Counted from the stretch's first letter, positions 1-8,676 are shown. The stretch is 64,000 nucleotides of DNA from Candidatus Tidjanibacter faecipullorum (GCA_019116245.1 DXCC01000008.1:1-64000); one strand, 5' to 3'. Program-made: numbers and translations. Notes: generated from the sequence alone by a model not told the origin.

Positions 1-61
1 ATGGATATGTGACTGCACGGGCGTATTGATGAATGGATGTATTGACGAATAATCGCACCCA

Positions 62-433
62 TTAACATTTACACGGCTGTCCGCTGCTTAACGATACCCA
101 CAGGACTTGTCTTTCTTTTCGCAAGCAAAGCCTTTCCAGCAAGGCATTGCGTACACTTGACGCACTCGGTGTATCAATTCGGAAAGCAAGTGCTACGACC
201 ATTGGTAAGGCGTATGCTTCCACATAATAACCGTTGGGCAGTCTGATGTGCCTTTCCACCTCGCAAGGTATCAATACTCCGCTCCTGTACACGACTCGGA
301 TGGCGGCACGGAGTGTCGGGGCAATTACATAGAAAAGCTCCACCAACTCCATTTCGCTCATCCATATGTTGGCGGTATCGGACGGTACGGCAACTTTGCC
401 GCACCCGTCTATCGTGATTATTGTCCGTTCCAT
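62..433 (-). CDS. Conserved hypothetical protein downstream of integrase
   Basis: This 123-residue protein has no assignable function. I chose the ATG at 433 because it lies just after the integrase stop codon (444); the longer reading would overlap the integrase. Residues about 25-55 (MSEMELVELF followed by APTLRAAIRVVY) look like a helix-turn-helix-type segment, so DNA binding is possible but unproven. It is probably cotranscribed with the integrase. I recall similar small proteins beside integrases of Bacteroidetes conjugative elements, so a role in element regulation or excision is a reasonable guess only. Confidence 0.6.
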   Translation of the reverse strand: MERTIITIDGCGKVAVPSDTANIWMSEMELVELFYVIAPTLRAAIRVVYRSGVLIPCEVERHIRLPNGYYVEAYALPMVVALAFRIDTPSASSVRNALLERLCLRKERQVLWVSLSSGQPCKC

Positions 434-443
434 AGGCTGTGCG

Positions 444-1652
444 TTATATGGCGAAACGTCCGCTAACCTTGCTCTCGAAAGCGGATATGTCGTTTTCAAG
501 TTTCTTGTTCGTCACTTTCGCGTAAATCTGCGTGGTGGTGATATTCGTATGTCCCAAAATCTTGCTTACGCTCTCTATCGGCATACCGTAGTTCAATGCC
601 AAAACAGCGAATGAATGGCGGCTTAGGTGGAATGAAACCGTTTTTTCGATGCCGCATCTTTGGGCTATTTTCTTGATGCGTCTGTTCACCATGTCAAGCG
701 AGCCGATATTGAACAGCCGCTTGTCTTTCCTAAACACTTCTTGCCGCTTGATTATCTGCATCGGGATATCCATCAGCTTGATTTGGAACGGTACACCTGT
801 CTTTTGACGTTTCGACACAATCCACGATGCGCCGTTCATTTCAACGATGTTGTCTATGGTCAGGTTCTTGATGTCCGTGAACGAGATACCCGTCCAACAC
901 CCGAACAGGAACAGGTCTCTTGCCAATGCGAAATTGGGATTGTCCAGCTTGATTGTACTTAATGCCTGAATTTCGTCCTCCGTCAGAAAGCCACGCTCCT
1001 TGTGGTCGGGGTCAAGGTGGTACATCGCAAACGGATTTCTCGCTATCTTCCCGTTATAGTGGGCTGCGGTGACGATGTGTTTTAACGGTATGGAGTATAC
1101 ACACACGGATGATTGCGCCAGCCCGACCTCGTTGCGCAGGTACAGACAGTAGTCACGGATGAAGTCCTCGGTCAGTTCATTCATCGCTATGTCCGTCCGC
1201 TTGTATTTCTTCTTGATAAACTCCGCAACATATCTCCTGACAATGATATGCTTCTGATATGTTCGTATGGAACGGTCTTTGCCCACACGTTTGGCGAACA
1301 CCTCGTTCTCCTTGTCAAAGGCACGAAGCAGTGTGTCATATTCCGTACCGATGCCCTGATAGGCATTCCGTACCATTTCAGCCGTGACAAACGCCTCACG
1401 GTCGGAAAGCCGCTGGTAGTGTTTCGTTATCTGCGCCTTGATGTTGTCAAGGGCATAGTTCACCGCTACCGCTTCACGGCTTTTGCCTTTCGCCCTGTTG
1501 CCCTTGGCATCCCAAAGTTCCTTTGAGATACTCAGTTTGCAACTGAACTGTGCGATAGTCCCGTTGATTGTAACCCGTCCCATTATTGGGACAATTCCGT
1601 TCTTCTCTTTGCTTCCGTTTACATAAAAAACGGTCTTGAAAGTACTCCTCAT
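444..1652 (-). CDS. Tyrosine recombinase / integrase, IntDOT-like
   Basis: This 402-residue site-specific recombinase would catalyse integration and excision of the element at the left end of the window. Residues 1-100 form the Bacteroidetes arm-binding region, about 110-210 the SAM-like core-binding domain, and about 220-402 the catalytic domain. Visible catalytic residues are K284, the HLSRH box (H342, R345), LGH (H368) and the nucleophile Y377. The first conserved arginine (usually TGLR) is replaced by serine in TGISF (S257), as in IntDOT of CTnDOT, whose family tolerates heterology in the crossover region. Length and motifs are complete, so the enzyme looks intact. Confidence 0.93.
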   Translation of the reverse strand: MRSTFKTVFYVNGSKEKNGIVPIMGRVTINGTIAQFSCKLSISKELWDAKGNRAKGKSREAVAVNYALDNIKAQITKHYQRLSDREAFVTAEMVRNAYQGIGTEYDTLLRAFDKENEVFAKRVGKDRSIRTYQKHIIVRRYVAEFIKKKYKRTDIAMNELTEDFIRDYCLYLRNEVGLAQSSVCVYSIPLKHIVTAAHYNGKIARNPFAMYHLDPDHKERGFLTEDEIQALSTIKLDNPNFALARDLFLFGCWTGISFTDIKNLTIDNIVEMNGASWIVSKRQKTGVPFQIKLMDIPMQIIKRQEVFRKDKRLFNIGSLDMVNRRIKKIAQRCGIEKTVSFHLSRHSFAVLALNYGMPIESVSKILGHTNITTTQIYAKVTNKKLENDISAFESKVSGRFAI

Positions 1653-1725
1653 AATCCTTACTTTTTGTTTGGTGCAAAATTAGTTTATGGGAGTTGTAAA
1701 GGCAGAATGTAAACCTACGCAGAAC

Positions 1726-1799
1726 GCAGAAATAGAACCTATTAGCGTTAAATGTACATTTGGTGTCAGGTAATGATTTGGAAATGCATCTATTTCTGC
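1726..1799. repeat. Inverted repeat upstream of the integrase, possible arm or att site
   Basis: The 10-mer gcagaaatag at 1726-1735 recurs as its reverse complement ctatttctgc at 1790-1799, in the AT-rich region just upstream of the integrase start. Repeats in this position are typical arm-type integrase binding sites. A little further right, at about 1878-1887, caaatttgc resembles the core end (TTTGC) known for CTnDOT-type attachment sites. Both assignments are tentative. Confidence 0.3.
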
Positions 1800-2042
1800 A
1801 ATCTGCCTAAATCCGTTTTCCCGACCTTATGCCGTTCTGTGCCACTCGAAGCCAAACTCTCTGACAATCAGTGAGAATACCCAAATTTGCTTTATTCTGC
1901 GGTTTATCCTATTATTTTGTCGAAAAATACGAATTTTTTCAGAAACGGCGTTCCAGCCCCCTGGCGTGCGGGTGGGGCGGCATTGTTGATAACTCTGTGA
2001 AAAAAAAGCGGACGGGAACGGCGCGGACTGTCCCCCGCGTGT

Positions 2043-2050
2043 TACTTTTG
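2043..2050 (+). promoter_or_regulatory. -7 promoter element for the riboswitch-nrdDG transcript
   Basis: TACTTTTG matches the Bacteroidetes -7 consensus TAnnTTTG and lies directly before the riboswitch, so transcription would start at the base of its first stem. No good -33 TTTG is visible at the expected distance. Confidence 0.45.
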
Positions 2051-2051
2051 T

Positions 2052-2250
2052 ATTCGGTAACGGGTTCCCGTGCGGCCGTCGGCTGCCGAGGGATCAAAAG
2101 GGAATCCTGTGAAAGTCAGGAACTATCCCCGTAGCTGTAAGTTCCACGCCCTGCGGGGCGTAAATCGGACACGCAACCTTTGCCACTGGCCTCCGCGGCC
2201 GGGAAGGCGCGTCGCTCCGGAACAAGTCAGAAGACCTGCCCGTGTACCGT
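2052..2250 (+). ncRNA. Cobalamin (AdoCbl) riboswitch
   Basis: The leader of nrdD carries the cobalamin-riboswitch landmarks in order: the core with gggaatcctgtgaaagtcag (2100-2119), atccccgtagctgtaa, gccactgg (2182-2189), gggaaggcgc, and a terminal B12 box gtcagaagacctgcc (2226-2240). The closing stem pairs ggtaacggg near 2056 with cccgtgtacc near 2240. A further hairpin at 2291-2309 (cggcacg/cgtgccg) before nrdD may be the expression platform. In this family ligand binding turns expression off, so coenzyme B12 would repress the anaerobic, B12-independent reductase. Confidence 0.92.
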
Positions 2251-2372
2251 ATGAACGTAGCTTTCGGGTGGAAGAGCTGAACGGTATGTCCGGCACGGTG
2301 TGCGTGCCGCCGTCTTATTCGCTGTTTTTCCGGAGTTACCATTTATAAACTTTGCATGAAACCATGTGAAAG

Positions 2373-4502
2373 ATGGATGGACAAACTCGCTTTACACAGG
2401 TCGTGAAACGAAACGGCGACCTGGCGAATTTCAAAACTGAAAAAATCGAACAGGCCATTTTCAAGGCCATGCGTGCGGCGGGAGCCCCCGACCGGCAGGC
2501 CGCCCGCGAACTGACCGGCAGGGTACTCGAACGGCTGGCCGGCGAACAGACTGCCACGCCCCACGTGGAGCGGATTCAGGATGCCGTCGAGGAGGTGATC
2601 TACCGCTACGGCAGTTTCGAGCTGCTGAAAACCTACATGCTCTACCGCAAGAAACACGAGGAGATCCGGCAGTCGAAGGAGCTCTTCACCAACCTCGACG
2701 TCATCGACGACTACCTCGGGCTGGAGGACTGGCGCGTGAAGGAGAGTGCCAACTCCTCCTATTCGCTCCAGGGGCTCAACCAGCACATCTCCACGAGCAT
2801 TACCTCGCAGTACTGGCTCGGCAAACTCTACGCGCAGGAGATTGCCGATGCCCACCGCTCCGGCGCCCTGCACATCCACGATCTGGGCTTCCTGAGTGTC
2901 TATTGCGTGGGGTGGGATCTGCGCGACCTGCTGCTGGTCGGCTTCCGCGGCGTGGAGGGCAAGGCGCAGAGCGCACCCGCCCGCCATCTGCGCACCGCGC
3001 TGGGGCAGATCGTCAATTTCTTCTACACGATGCAGGGCGAGGCGGCCGGTGCGCAGGCCTTTGCCAATTTCGACACCTTCCTGGCGCCCTACGTCCGTTA
3101 CGACGGACTCGATTACGACCAGGTGAAACAGTGCATGCAGGAGTTCCTCTTCAATCTGAACGTCCCCACACGGGTGGGCTTTCAGACCCCCTTCACGAAC
3201 ATCACGATGGATCTGGTGTGCCCCGACTTTCTGAAGGGCGAGCGGATCGTCCACGCGGGCGAGGTGAAGGAGGCCCTCTACGGCGACTTCCAACCGGAGA
3301 TGGACCTTATCAACCGGGCCTTTGCCGAGGTGATGTGCGCGGGCGATGCGGCCGGCAGCCTCTTCTCGTTTCCCATTCCGACCTACAATATCACGCCCGA
3401 CTTCGACTGGGAGAATCCCCAGTACGAAGGCATCTGGCGCATGACGGCCAAATACGGCATCCCCTATTTCTCGAATTTCGTCAATTCCGACATGAAGCCC
3501 GACGACGTGCGCAGCATGTGCTGCCGGTTGCGGCTCGACAAGCGCGAACTGATGAAGCGCGGCGGCGGACTCTTTGCCTCCAATCCGCTGACGGGGTCGG
3601 TGGGGGTGGTGACAATCAACCTGCCCCGGCTGGGCTACGAGGCGGACTCGGAGAGTTGTTTCTTCCAGCGCCTGCGTCACCTCATGGAGCTGGCCCGGGA
3701 GAGCCTGGAGACCAAGCGCAAGGTGATCGAGGGGTACACCGAGCGCGGCCTGTATCCCTATTCGCGCTTCTACCTGCGCCACATCCGCGAACGGTGGGGG
3801 TGCTACTGGAAAAACCACTTCTCGACCATCGGCATCAACGGCATGAACGAGTGCTGCCTCAACTTCCTCGGCGTGTCGATCGCCACGGACGAGGGGAGTG
3901 CCTTTGCCGAGCGGGTGATGCGCTTCATGCGCGACGTGCTGGCCGAGTTCCAGGAGCAGACGGGCAACATCTACAACCTGGAGGCCACACCGGCCGAGAG
4001 TACGGCCTACCGCTTTGCCATGCTCGACACCAGACGCTATCCGGACATCATCACCGCCAATCAGCAGGCGCGTCTGGAGCGGAATGCCAAACCCTACTAT
4101 ACCAATTCCACCCACCTGCCGGTGGGCTTCTCGGACGACATTTACGAGGTGCTCCGGCGTCAGGATCCGCTCCAGACCCTCTACACGGGCGGCACGGTGC
4201 TGCACATCTTCACCGGCGAGCGCGAAATGTCGGCCGACGCCGCCAAGCACCTCATCCGCAAGGTGACCGGGACCTTCCGGCTGCCCTATGTCACGCTGTC
4301 GCCCTCGTTCAGCATCTGCCCCGAGCACGGCTACCTGTCGGGCGAGCACTTCACCTGCCCCCGATGCGGGGCCCGGTCGGAGGTGTACAGCCGCATCGTC
4401 GGCTACGTGCGCCCCGTGAGCCAGTGGAACGACGGCAAGCGCGAGGAGTTCCGCGACCGCAAACTGTTTGACCGCCGCATCACCGGCGCCGAGGCCGTGT
4501 GA
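2373..4502 (+). CDS. nrdD: Anaerobic ribonucleoside-triphosphate reductase (class III)
   Basis: This oxygen-sensitive glycyl-radical enzyme reduces ribonucleotides to deoxyribonucleotides for anaerobic DNA synthesis. The 709 residues comprise an N-terminal ATP-cone (residues 1-90, VVKRNGDLANF), the ten-stranded barrel, a zinc site near the C-terminus (C649, H652, C662, C665 in CPEH...CPRC) and the glycyl radical loop SRIVGY with Gly677. Length and motifs are complete. The gene lies behind a cobalamin riboswitch and overlaps nrdG by 4 nt, so the two are translationally coupled. B12 control implies that a B12-dependent class II reductase is encoded elsewhere in the genome; that is an inference. 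Confidence 0.97.
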   Translation: MDGQTRFTQVVKRNGDLANFKTEKIEQAIFKAMRAAGAPDRQAARELTGRVLERLAGEQTATPHVERIQDAVEEVIYRYGSFELLKTYMLYRKKHEEIRQSKELFTNLDVIDDYLGLEDWRVKESANSSYSLQGLNQHISTSITSQYWLGKLYAQEIADAHRSGALHIHDLGFLSVYCVGWDLRDLLLVGFRGVEGKAQSAPARHLRTALGQIVNFFYTMQGEAAGAQAFANFDTFLAPYVRYDGLDYDQVKQCMQEFLFNLNVPTRVGFQTPFTNITMDLVCPDFLKGERIVHAGEVKEALYGDFQPEMDLINRAFAEVMCAGDAAGSLFSFPIPTYNITPDFDWENPQYEGIWRMTAKYGIPYFSNFVNSDMKPDDVRSMCCRLRLDKRELMKRGGGLFASNPLTGSVGVVTINLPRLGYEADSESCFFQRLRHLMELARESLETKRKVIEGYTERGLYPYSRFYLRHIRERWGCYWKNHFSTIGINGMNECCLNFLGVSIATDEGSAFAERVMRFMRDVLAEFQEQTGNIYNLEATPAESTAYRFAMLDTRRYPDIITANQQARLERNAKPYYTNSTHLPVGFSDDIYEVLRRQDPLQTLYTGGTVLHIFTGEREMSADAAKHLIRKVTGTFRLPYVTLSPSFSICPEHGYLSGEHFTCPRCGARSEVYSRIVGYVRPVSQWNDGKREEFRDRKLFDRRITGAEAV

Positions 4503-5209
4503 CCATGGGGTGCGGCAGCAGCGGAATCCGCATCGGCGGATTCGTGAAACAGAGCCTGATCGACTGGGAGGGCGTGCTGGCGGCCGTGGTCTTCACCAAG
4601 GGGTGCAACCTGCGGTGCGGCTACTGCCACAATCCCTCGCTGGTGATTTCCACCCTGCTGGAGCGGACGCCCGACATCCCCGAAGCAGAGGTGCTGGACT
4701 ACCTGGCGCGTCGGCGCGGGTGGCTCGAAGGGGTGGTGGTGACCGGCGGCGAACCCACCCTGCAGGCCGGACTGCCCGCCTTTCTGCGTCGGGTGCGTGC
4801 GCTGGGTTACCCGATCCGGCTCGATACGAACGGCACCCATCCCGAAGTGGTGGAACGGCTGCTGGCCGAGGGGCTGGTCGACGGTGTGGCGATGGACATC
4901 AAGCACCTGCCCGAATACGAGGCCTACCGTCGGGTGACGCCCCTCTCGGAGACCATGATGGCCCGGATCCGGCGCACGATCGACCTGCTGCGCCGCAACG
5001 GCGTGGCATACCATTTTCGCACGACGGTGCTGCCCGACCTCCACACACCGGAGGTGAGGGCGCGTCTGGCGGAGCTGTTTGCCGGCGACCCTTATGTCGA
5101 ACATGTCTTCCGGCAGGAGGGTCTCGACGGCCTGGTCGGCGACTGGATTGCGGCGGAAGACCCATTCCGAACCTGTGACGTTCCCGCCCCGGAGCGGGAG
5201 ACGAAATAG
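4499..5209 (+). CDS. nrdG: Anaerobic ribonucleotide reductase activating protein (radical SAM)
   Basis: NrdG generates the glycyl radical on NrdD using S-adenosylmethionine and a [4Fe-4S] cluster. The cluster ligands are in GCNLRCGYC (C36, C40, C43), followed by GGEPT, typical of radical-SAM activases. At 236 residues it is longer than E. coli NrdG and resembles the type found next to zinc-containing NrdD. The start is either GTG at 4499, overlapping the nrdD stop, or ATG at 4505; both give essentially the same protein. An intrinsic terminator follows about 50 nt downstream, closing a two-gene operon. Confidence 0.93.
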   Translation: MTMGCGSSGIRIGGFVKQSLIDWEGVLAAVVFTKGCNLRCGYCHNPSLVISTLLERTPDIPEAEVLDYLARRRGWLEGVVVTGGEPTLQAGLPAFLRRVRALGYPIRLDTNGTHPEVVERLLAEGLVDGVAMDIKHLPEYEAYRRVTPLSETMMARIRRTIDLLRRNGVAYHFRTTVLPDLHTPEVRARLAELFAGDPYVEHVFRQEGLDGLVGDWIAAEDPFRTCDVPAPERETK

Positions 5210-5257
5210 TGTATATGTATGTTGTTGTGGTGCCGGAGCGGCGCTTTTCTCGTCAGG

Positions 5258-5279
5258 AAAGGCCGTTCCGGCCTTTTTG
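5258..5279 (+). terminator. Intrinsic terminator after nrdG
   Basis: The short GC hairpin ggccg-ttc-cggcc is followed by a T run (cctttttgtttt) about 50 nt past the nrdG stop. Confidence 0.8.
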
Positions 5280-5409
5280 TTTTCCTGCGCGCGCACCGAT
5301 AAAGTGCCTTCTGGGGCCATAGAAGCAGGGTTACTGTTTTGCGATGTGTAAATTCATTATTCGGATTGATTTTGTGGGCCCGAAGATGTCAATTCGAACG
5401 ATTTTTGGT

Positions 5410-5417
5410 TATTTTTG
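5410..5417 (+). promoter_or_regulatory. -7 promoter element before the S24-type regulator
   Basis: TATTTTTG matches TAnnTTTG about 75 nt upstream of the regulator start. No convincing -33 element is seen. The start region is AT-rich and could hold an operator for autoregulation. Confidence 0.4.
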
Positions 5418-5491
5418 TCGACGATACGTGTGCGAACCGATTCACGTTGTGTGGATTATGCGTATCAGGCAATTAAACACATCGTTCGGTT

Positions 5492-6259
5492 ATGCGAAAA
5501 GCAGATATTCTTGACAGAATTGTAACGTGGTACGGACTCAAAAACAAAACTGAGCTGGCCCGTTTCCTGGGGGTGACCCCGCAAACCATTTCCAACTGGT
5601 ACAGTCGGGATTCGATCGACTACGATCTGATCTTCGGCCGGTGTGCCGGCGTCGATCTCAACTGGCTCATTCTGGGCAAAACCAGTTATATCGTCAACAA
5701 CAAGACGTCGGATCTGGCAGTGGCTTCCGATGTGGTCGGTACCTATGGTTGCACATGTAGCGAACCTTCCGTGGAGGGAGCCTGCACGGTCTCCGTGGAT
5801 ATCGACGGCAGCATCTACCCGATCTCCGTGCCCGACCGGCTGCTTTCCAACGGTCCCTACCGCATCTACCGGGTGACGGACGACGCGATGGTCCCCAACT
5901 TCCAGCGGGGCAACTACGTGCTCTGCCGGCTGGTGCCCAACCTGACGGCAAAGGATACCGAAACCGACAAACCCTATGTGGTAGTCCTCAAGGACGGCCA
6001 TGCAGCGTTGCGGAGGTTGCGGGAGGAGGCGCATGCCACCAGTACCTTCGTGCTGACGGCCGATCGTAACGACCCCAGCCGCTATCCCGACATTACCGCT
6101 AGCGTCTCGGAAATCGAGTCGGCCTGGCAGGTCAAGTGGACCATCTCGCGTTACGAGGAGGAGTTCCCCGACCTGTATCGCCACCTGCAGGATATGGAGC
6201 GCGGCATGGCGGATATCCGTCGGGCCGTGTCGGTCGGCTGGTCGGGGCAGAAGAGGTAG
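5492..6259 (+). CDS. CI/S24-family transcriptional regulator
   Basis: This 255-residue protein has an N-terminal lambda-CI-type HTH (residues 1-70; KTELARFLGVTPQTISNWYSR is the recognition region) and a C-terminal LexA/S24 peptidase-fold domain (about 110-220; MVPNFQRGNYVLCRL around the expected catalytic serine strand). In phages such proteins are SOS-cleaved repressors, but Bacteroidetes encode many chromosomal ones that respond to stress. The usual Ser of the SM[Y/E]P box is Ala here (DDAMVPNF), so self-cleavage is doubtful. It stands alone with no phage genes around it; its target is unknown. Confidence 0.8.
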   Translation: MRKADILDRIVTWYGLKNKTELARFLGVTPQTISNWYSRDSIDYDLIFGRCAGVDLNWLILGKTSYIVNNKTSDLAVASDVVGTYGCTCSEPSVEGACTVSVDIDGSIYPISVPDRLLSNGPYRIYRVTDDAMVPNFQRGNYVLCRLVPNLTAKDTETDKPYVVVLKDGHAALRRLREEAHATSTFVLTADRNDPSRYPDITASVSEIESAWQVKWTISRYEEEFPDLYRHLQDMERGMADIRRAVSVGWSGQKR

Positions 6260-6476
6260 TGCGCCGGGGCCGCAACGTGGCGGCTTCCGGAAGGAAACGT
6301 TTGAGCGGGGAGCGATCCGATGGGGTCGCTCTTGTCGTATCCGGCCGTTGCGTGGCGCAAGGGAGTGTTCGCAAGCAGTTCCGCCCGGCCGTGGTGACGC
6401 GGTGGCGGGTAGCGGGATGGCTGGAGTACGCGGCCCGGAGGAGCGTGTCGAAAGACGTTTTTTTATTTTTCTCTAT

Positions 6477-6812
6477 ATGGATGAGCTTTTGAATCAAATC
6501 ATGCAGGCGGGAGACGGCCGGGTCATGATAACGGTCCGTGCGGACGATTTGCGGAAGTTTGCGGAGTATGTCGCCGAATCGGTCGGACGCAGGTATGCGG
6601 AGACGATCGTTGCGGAGATCAAGGAGGTGATGGGCGACAAGATGAAATACTGCACCACGCAGGAGGTAAAGGAGATATTGGGAATCAAATCATCGGCCAC
6701 GTTGCCATCGTGGGCAAAGAGAGGGTATCTTGTCCCTTGCAGAGTTGGAATACGCAATATCTATTTGCGGGAAGAGGTGTTGGCGCTGAAGAACGCGCGG
6801 GCAAAATGGTAA
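6477..6812 (+). CDS. Small HTH (excisionase-like) DNA-binding protein
   Basis: The ATG at 6477 gives a 111-residue protein; longer upstream readings have non-biological composition. Residues 1-50 form an amphipathic helical segment. Residues 57-111 (YCTTQEVKEILGIKS, then LPSWAKRGYLVPCRVG and IYLREEVL) match the winged HTH of Bacteroidetes helix_turn_helix-17/excisionase-like proteins. The family is often found in mobile elements and as chromosomal orphans. It sits between the S24-type regulator and tRNA-Met; function unknown. Confidence 0.7.
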   Translation: MDELLNQIMQAGDGRVMITVRADDLRKFAEYVAESVGRRYAETIVAEIKEVMGDKMKYCTTQEVKEILGIKSSATLPSWAKRGYLVPCRVGIRNIYLREEVLALKNARAKW

Positions 6813-6837
6813 GTCGCCCAATTGCCGCCAATTTTGC

Positions 6838-6884
6838 AAATTAAAAATCGGGTAACATATTGTAATGCAATATATTACCCGATT
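6838..6884 (-). terminator. Intrinsic terminator of tRNA-Met
   Basis: A long near-perfect inverted repeat (atcgggtaacatattg / caatatattacccgat) lies just past the tRNA 3' end. On the minus strand it is followed by tttttaattt, so it terminates the tRNA transcript. It could also stop the convergent HTH gene. Confidence 0.75.
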
Positions 6885-6888
6885 GTCA

Positions 6889-6965
6889 TGGTAGCGAGTC
6901 TGAGACTTGAACTCAGGACCTCATGATTATGAATCATGCGCTCTAACCAGCTGAGCTAACTCGCC
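6889..6965 (-). tRNA. tRNA-Met (anticodon CAT)
   Basis: The minus strand folds as a 77-nt cloverleaf with acceptor ggcgagt/actcgct, D arm gctcagctggttagagc, anticodon loop ttcataa (CAT), T arm ctgag-ttcaagt-ctcag and an encoded CCA. Anticodon CAT could mean elongator Met, initiator or lysidine-modified Ile2. The gene lacks the three-GC-pair anticodon stem of initiators, so elongator Met or Ile2 is favoured. Confidence 0.93.
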
Positions 6966-6984
6966 GTACTTTGGAAAAGCGTTG

Positions 6985-7015
6985 CAAAGGTAATCGTTTT
7001 TTTGTTACCTGCAAA
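6985..7015 (-). promoter_or_regulatory. Promoter of tRNA-Met
   Basis: On the minus strand TTTG (7012-7015) is separated by 19 nt from TACCTTTG (6985-6992). This is the full Bacteroidetes -33/-7 arrangement, about 20 nt ahead of the tRNA. Confidence 0.75.
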
Positions 7016-7185
7016 CTTCCGGCCCATTTTTGCAGGCCGTTTGTGCAAAAAAGTGGTGCCATGTGGCTGAAACACGGCCGGAACGACCTCTGGCAGGGCG
7101 GTCCTGTCGTGGCGGGTCCCATGAAAAAGGCTCCTGTCCCGTTGAGGAAAGGAGCCTGTAAAAAAAGACGATGACGATCCGGGGA

Positions 7186-8283
7186 TCAGAAGGTCAGGAA
7201 GAGTTCCACCATGACTTTGTTGTGGAAACGCGGATCGGCCAGCACCTGTTCCGAGGCATTGGCCAGGAAATAGTGCTCGTAGTTGAGGCGCAGTTCGCAT
7301 TTCAGCAGACGGGGGGCAAATCCGATCGTGACGCCGCCCGTGGCGCGGTTGGCGTTGAAGTGCTCGACCGTCGAGCCGCCGAAGACCAGCGCCAGGTTGT
7401 TGGCATAATCCCAGCGGACCATCGGCGCGATGAACTGGATGGGGCCCCAGCCCTTGACCGGTTGCGTGAAGATGGCGTGGACGGCAGCCAGATCCATCCG
7501 GTCGCACGCCGTGGGCGAGAGGGTCAGCCAGCGGCCCGCATATTCGCCCTCGATGCGCCAGGCGCCTTTCACATAGCGCAACTCACCACCCGCCATCGTG
7601 AATGGTTCGCCGAAGGGGGTGTGGCCGGTGTAGTAGTTGCCCGAGAGGCCGAATCCGCCCAGCACGGTGCCCGGATCGATCCAGGCGCGGGCCACGAAGT
7701 TCACCGTCTTGCTCCAGACGGGGTTGTTGATGCCCGCACCGTTGAGGATGCCGGCCTGGATGTTGATCGGCACGCAGGTGTGGTTGGTGTACTTGGCAAT
7801 CACGCCGATGTCACGGGCGCCGAAGTTGCCGCTCGAGACCACACCGTCGCCCAGCTGGTAGTAGCTGCCCACGTAGGAGGCGATGAAGGACGAGGAGGCG
7901 AAGTAGTTGTTCGTCGGGCCCCGGTTCAACTCCGTGTCGAAGCGGTTGAGCTGCTGGCCGAGGGATACCTCGAAGTCACCGGCCACGAAGGTGCCGTAGG
8001 TGTCGAGCACGCTGAACTTGCCGTCGGTGTTGAGGTCGACCTGAAACTGGTACTTGAAGTAGGGCGAAATGGAGCCCTTGACGCCGACGCGGGCATTCGG
8101 AATGTTGAACCGGACCTTGCCTTGCTGCGTGTCGGCCTCGAAACGCGACTTGAGCAAGCCGAAGACGGTCGGCAGGTAGGGGCTTTTGCTCTTTTCCTGT
8201 CCGAACAGGGCGTCGCTGCTGCATAGAATGAGGATCGCCGTGACGGTCCGCAATGCAACGGAAAGAGAATGCGGTTTTTTCAT
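7186..8283 (-). CDS. Outer-membrane porin, OprO/P (phosphate-selective) type
   Basis: The start at 8283 gives 365 residues opening with a signal peptide (MKKPHSLSVALRTVTAILIL, cleavage near FGQ). The mature chain is an alternating beta-barrel: FNIPNARVGVKGSISPYFKY, QVDLNTDG, then strands ending in the C-terminal aromatic MVELFLTF, as expected for Bam-dependent insertion. It resembles Bacteroidetes porin O/P proteins; specificity for phosphate is only a family label. It is monocistronic. Its promoter lies so close to the ATG that the mRNA would be nearly leaderless. Confidence 0.85.
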   Translation of the reverse strand: MKKPHSLSVALRTVTAILILCSSDALFGQEKSKSPYLPTVFGLLKSRFEADTQQGKVRFNIPNARVGVKGSISPYFKYQFQVDLNTDGKFSVLDTYGTFVAGDFEVSLGQQLNRFDTELNRGPTNNYFASSSFIASYVGSYYQLGDGVVSSGNFGARDIGVIAKYTNHTCVPINIQAGILNGAGINNPVWSKTVNFVARAWIDPGTVLGGFGLSGNYYTGHTPFGEPFTMAGGELRYVKGAWRIEGEYAGRWLTLSPTACDRMDLAAVHAIFTQPVKGWGPIQFIAPMVRWDYANNLALVFGGSTVEHFNANRATGGVTIGFAPRLLKCELRLNYEHYFLANASEQVLADPRFHNKVMVELFLTF

Positions 8284-8291
8284 AGCGGGCG

Positions 8292-8322
8292 CAAAGATAT
8301 GGACTAAAGTGTGATTTCGCAA
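8292..8322 (-). promoter_or_regulatory. Promoter of the porin gene
   Basis: On the minus strand TTG (8320-8322) lies 20 nt before TATCTTTG (8292-8299). Only 8 nt separate the -7 element from the start codon at 8283, which implies a leader of a few nucleotides or none. Confidence 0.6.
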
Positions 8323-8676
8323 CGATTTTCGGCGGTGAATCGCTTCGATGGAATCGGCGGTACGCATATAATAAATAGGTGAGGCGGAGAGGGAAGTGCG
8401 ATCCGGCGGGCATGAAAAAAATCGGACGATTTCTGTGCGAAAAATCCGCTTCGGCAAGGTATTTGCAGTAACTTATACATCAACCCTTCGGTACGCATGC
8501 CGGTGTGGATTGCGGAAGCGGGGAATTGTGATGATATGAAAAAATGTGGGGCCGGCGAACATTATTCGGAAAAAATGTTTTACCTTAGCACCTGTAAGTA
8601 TCGGTTGTGGAGCCGACACCTTGCATAGTAAAGATAAATAGGAACAAAAAGTCTAATATTTACTAAACTGGAAATT

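Larger units (their letters stand above)
1..1880. mobile_element. Edge of an integrative (conjugative-type) element
   Basis: The left end of the window carries an IntDOT-like tyrosine recombinase and a small companion gene, both on the minus strand. This is the usual arrangement at the terminus of Bacteroidetes integrative elements. Base composition here is visibly lower in G+C than in the nrdD region that begins at about 2 kb. The element would extend leftward out of the window. Its right boundary is placed only roughly, between the integrase start and the riboswitch at 2.05 kb. No second copy of an att core is visible, so the exact junction is unproven. Confidence 0.6.

Noticed and set aside
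2343..4349. 668-codon minus-strand open frame over nrdD
   Set aside because: Antisense shadow; nrdD is complete with its riboswitch and downstream nrdG.
5492..6812. S24-type regulator and small HTH gene considered as a prophage remnant
   Set aside because: No other phage genes or integrase nearby, and base composition matches the core genome.
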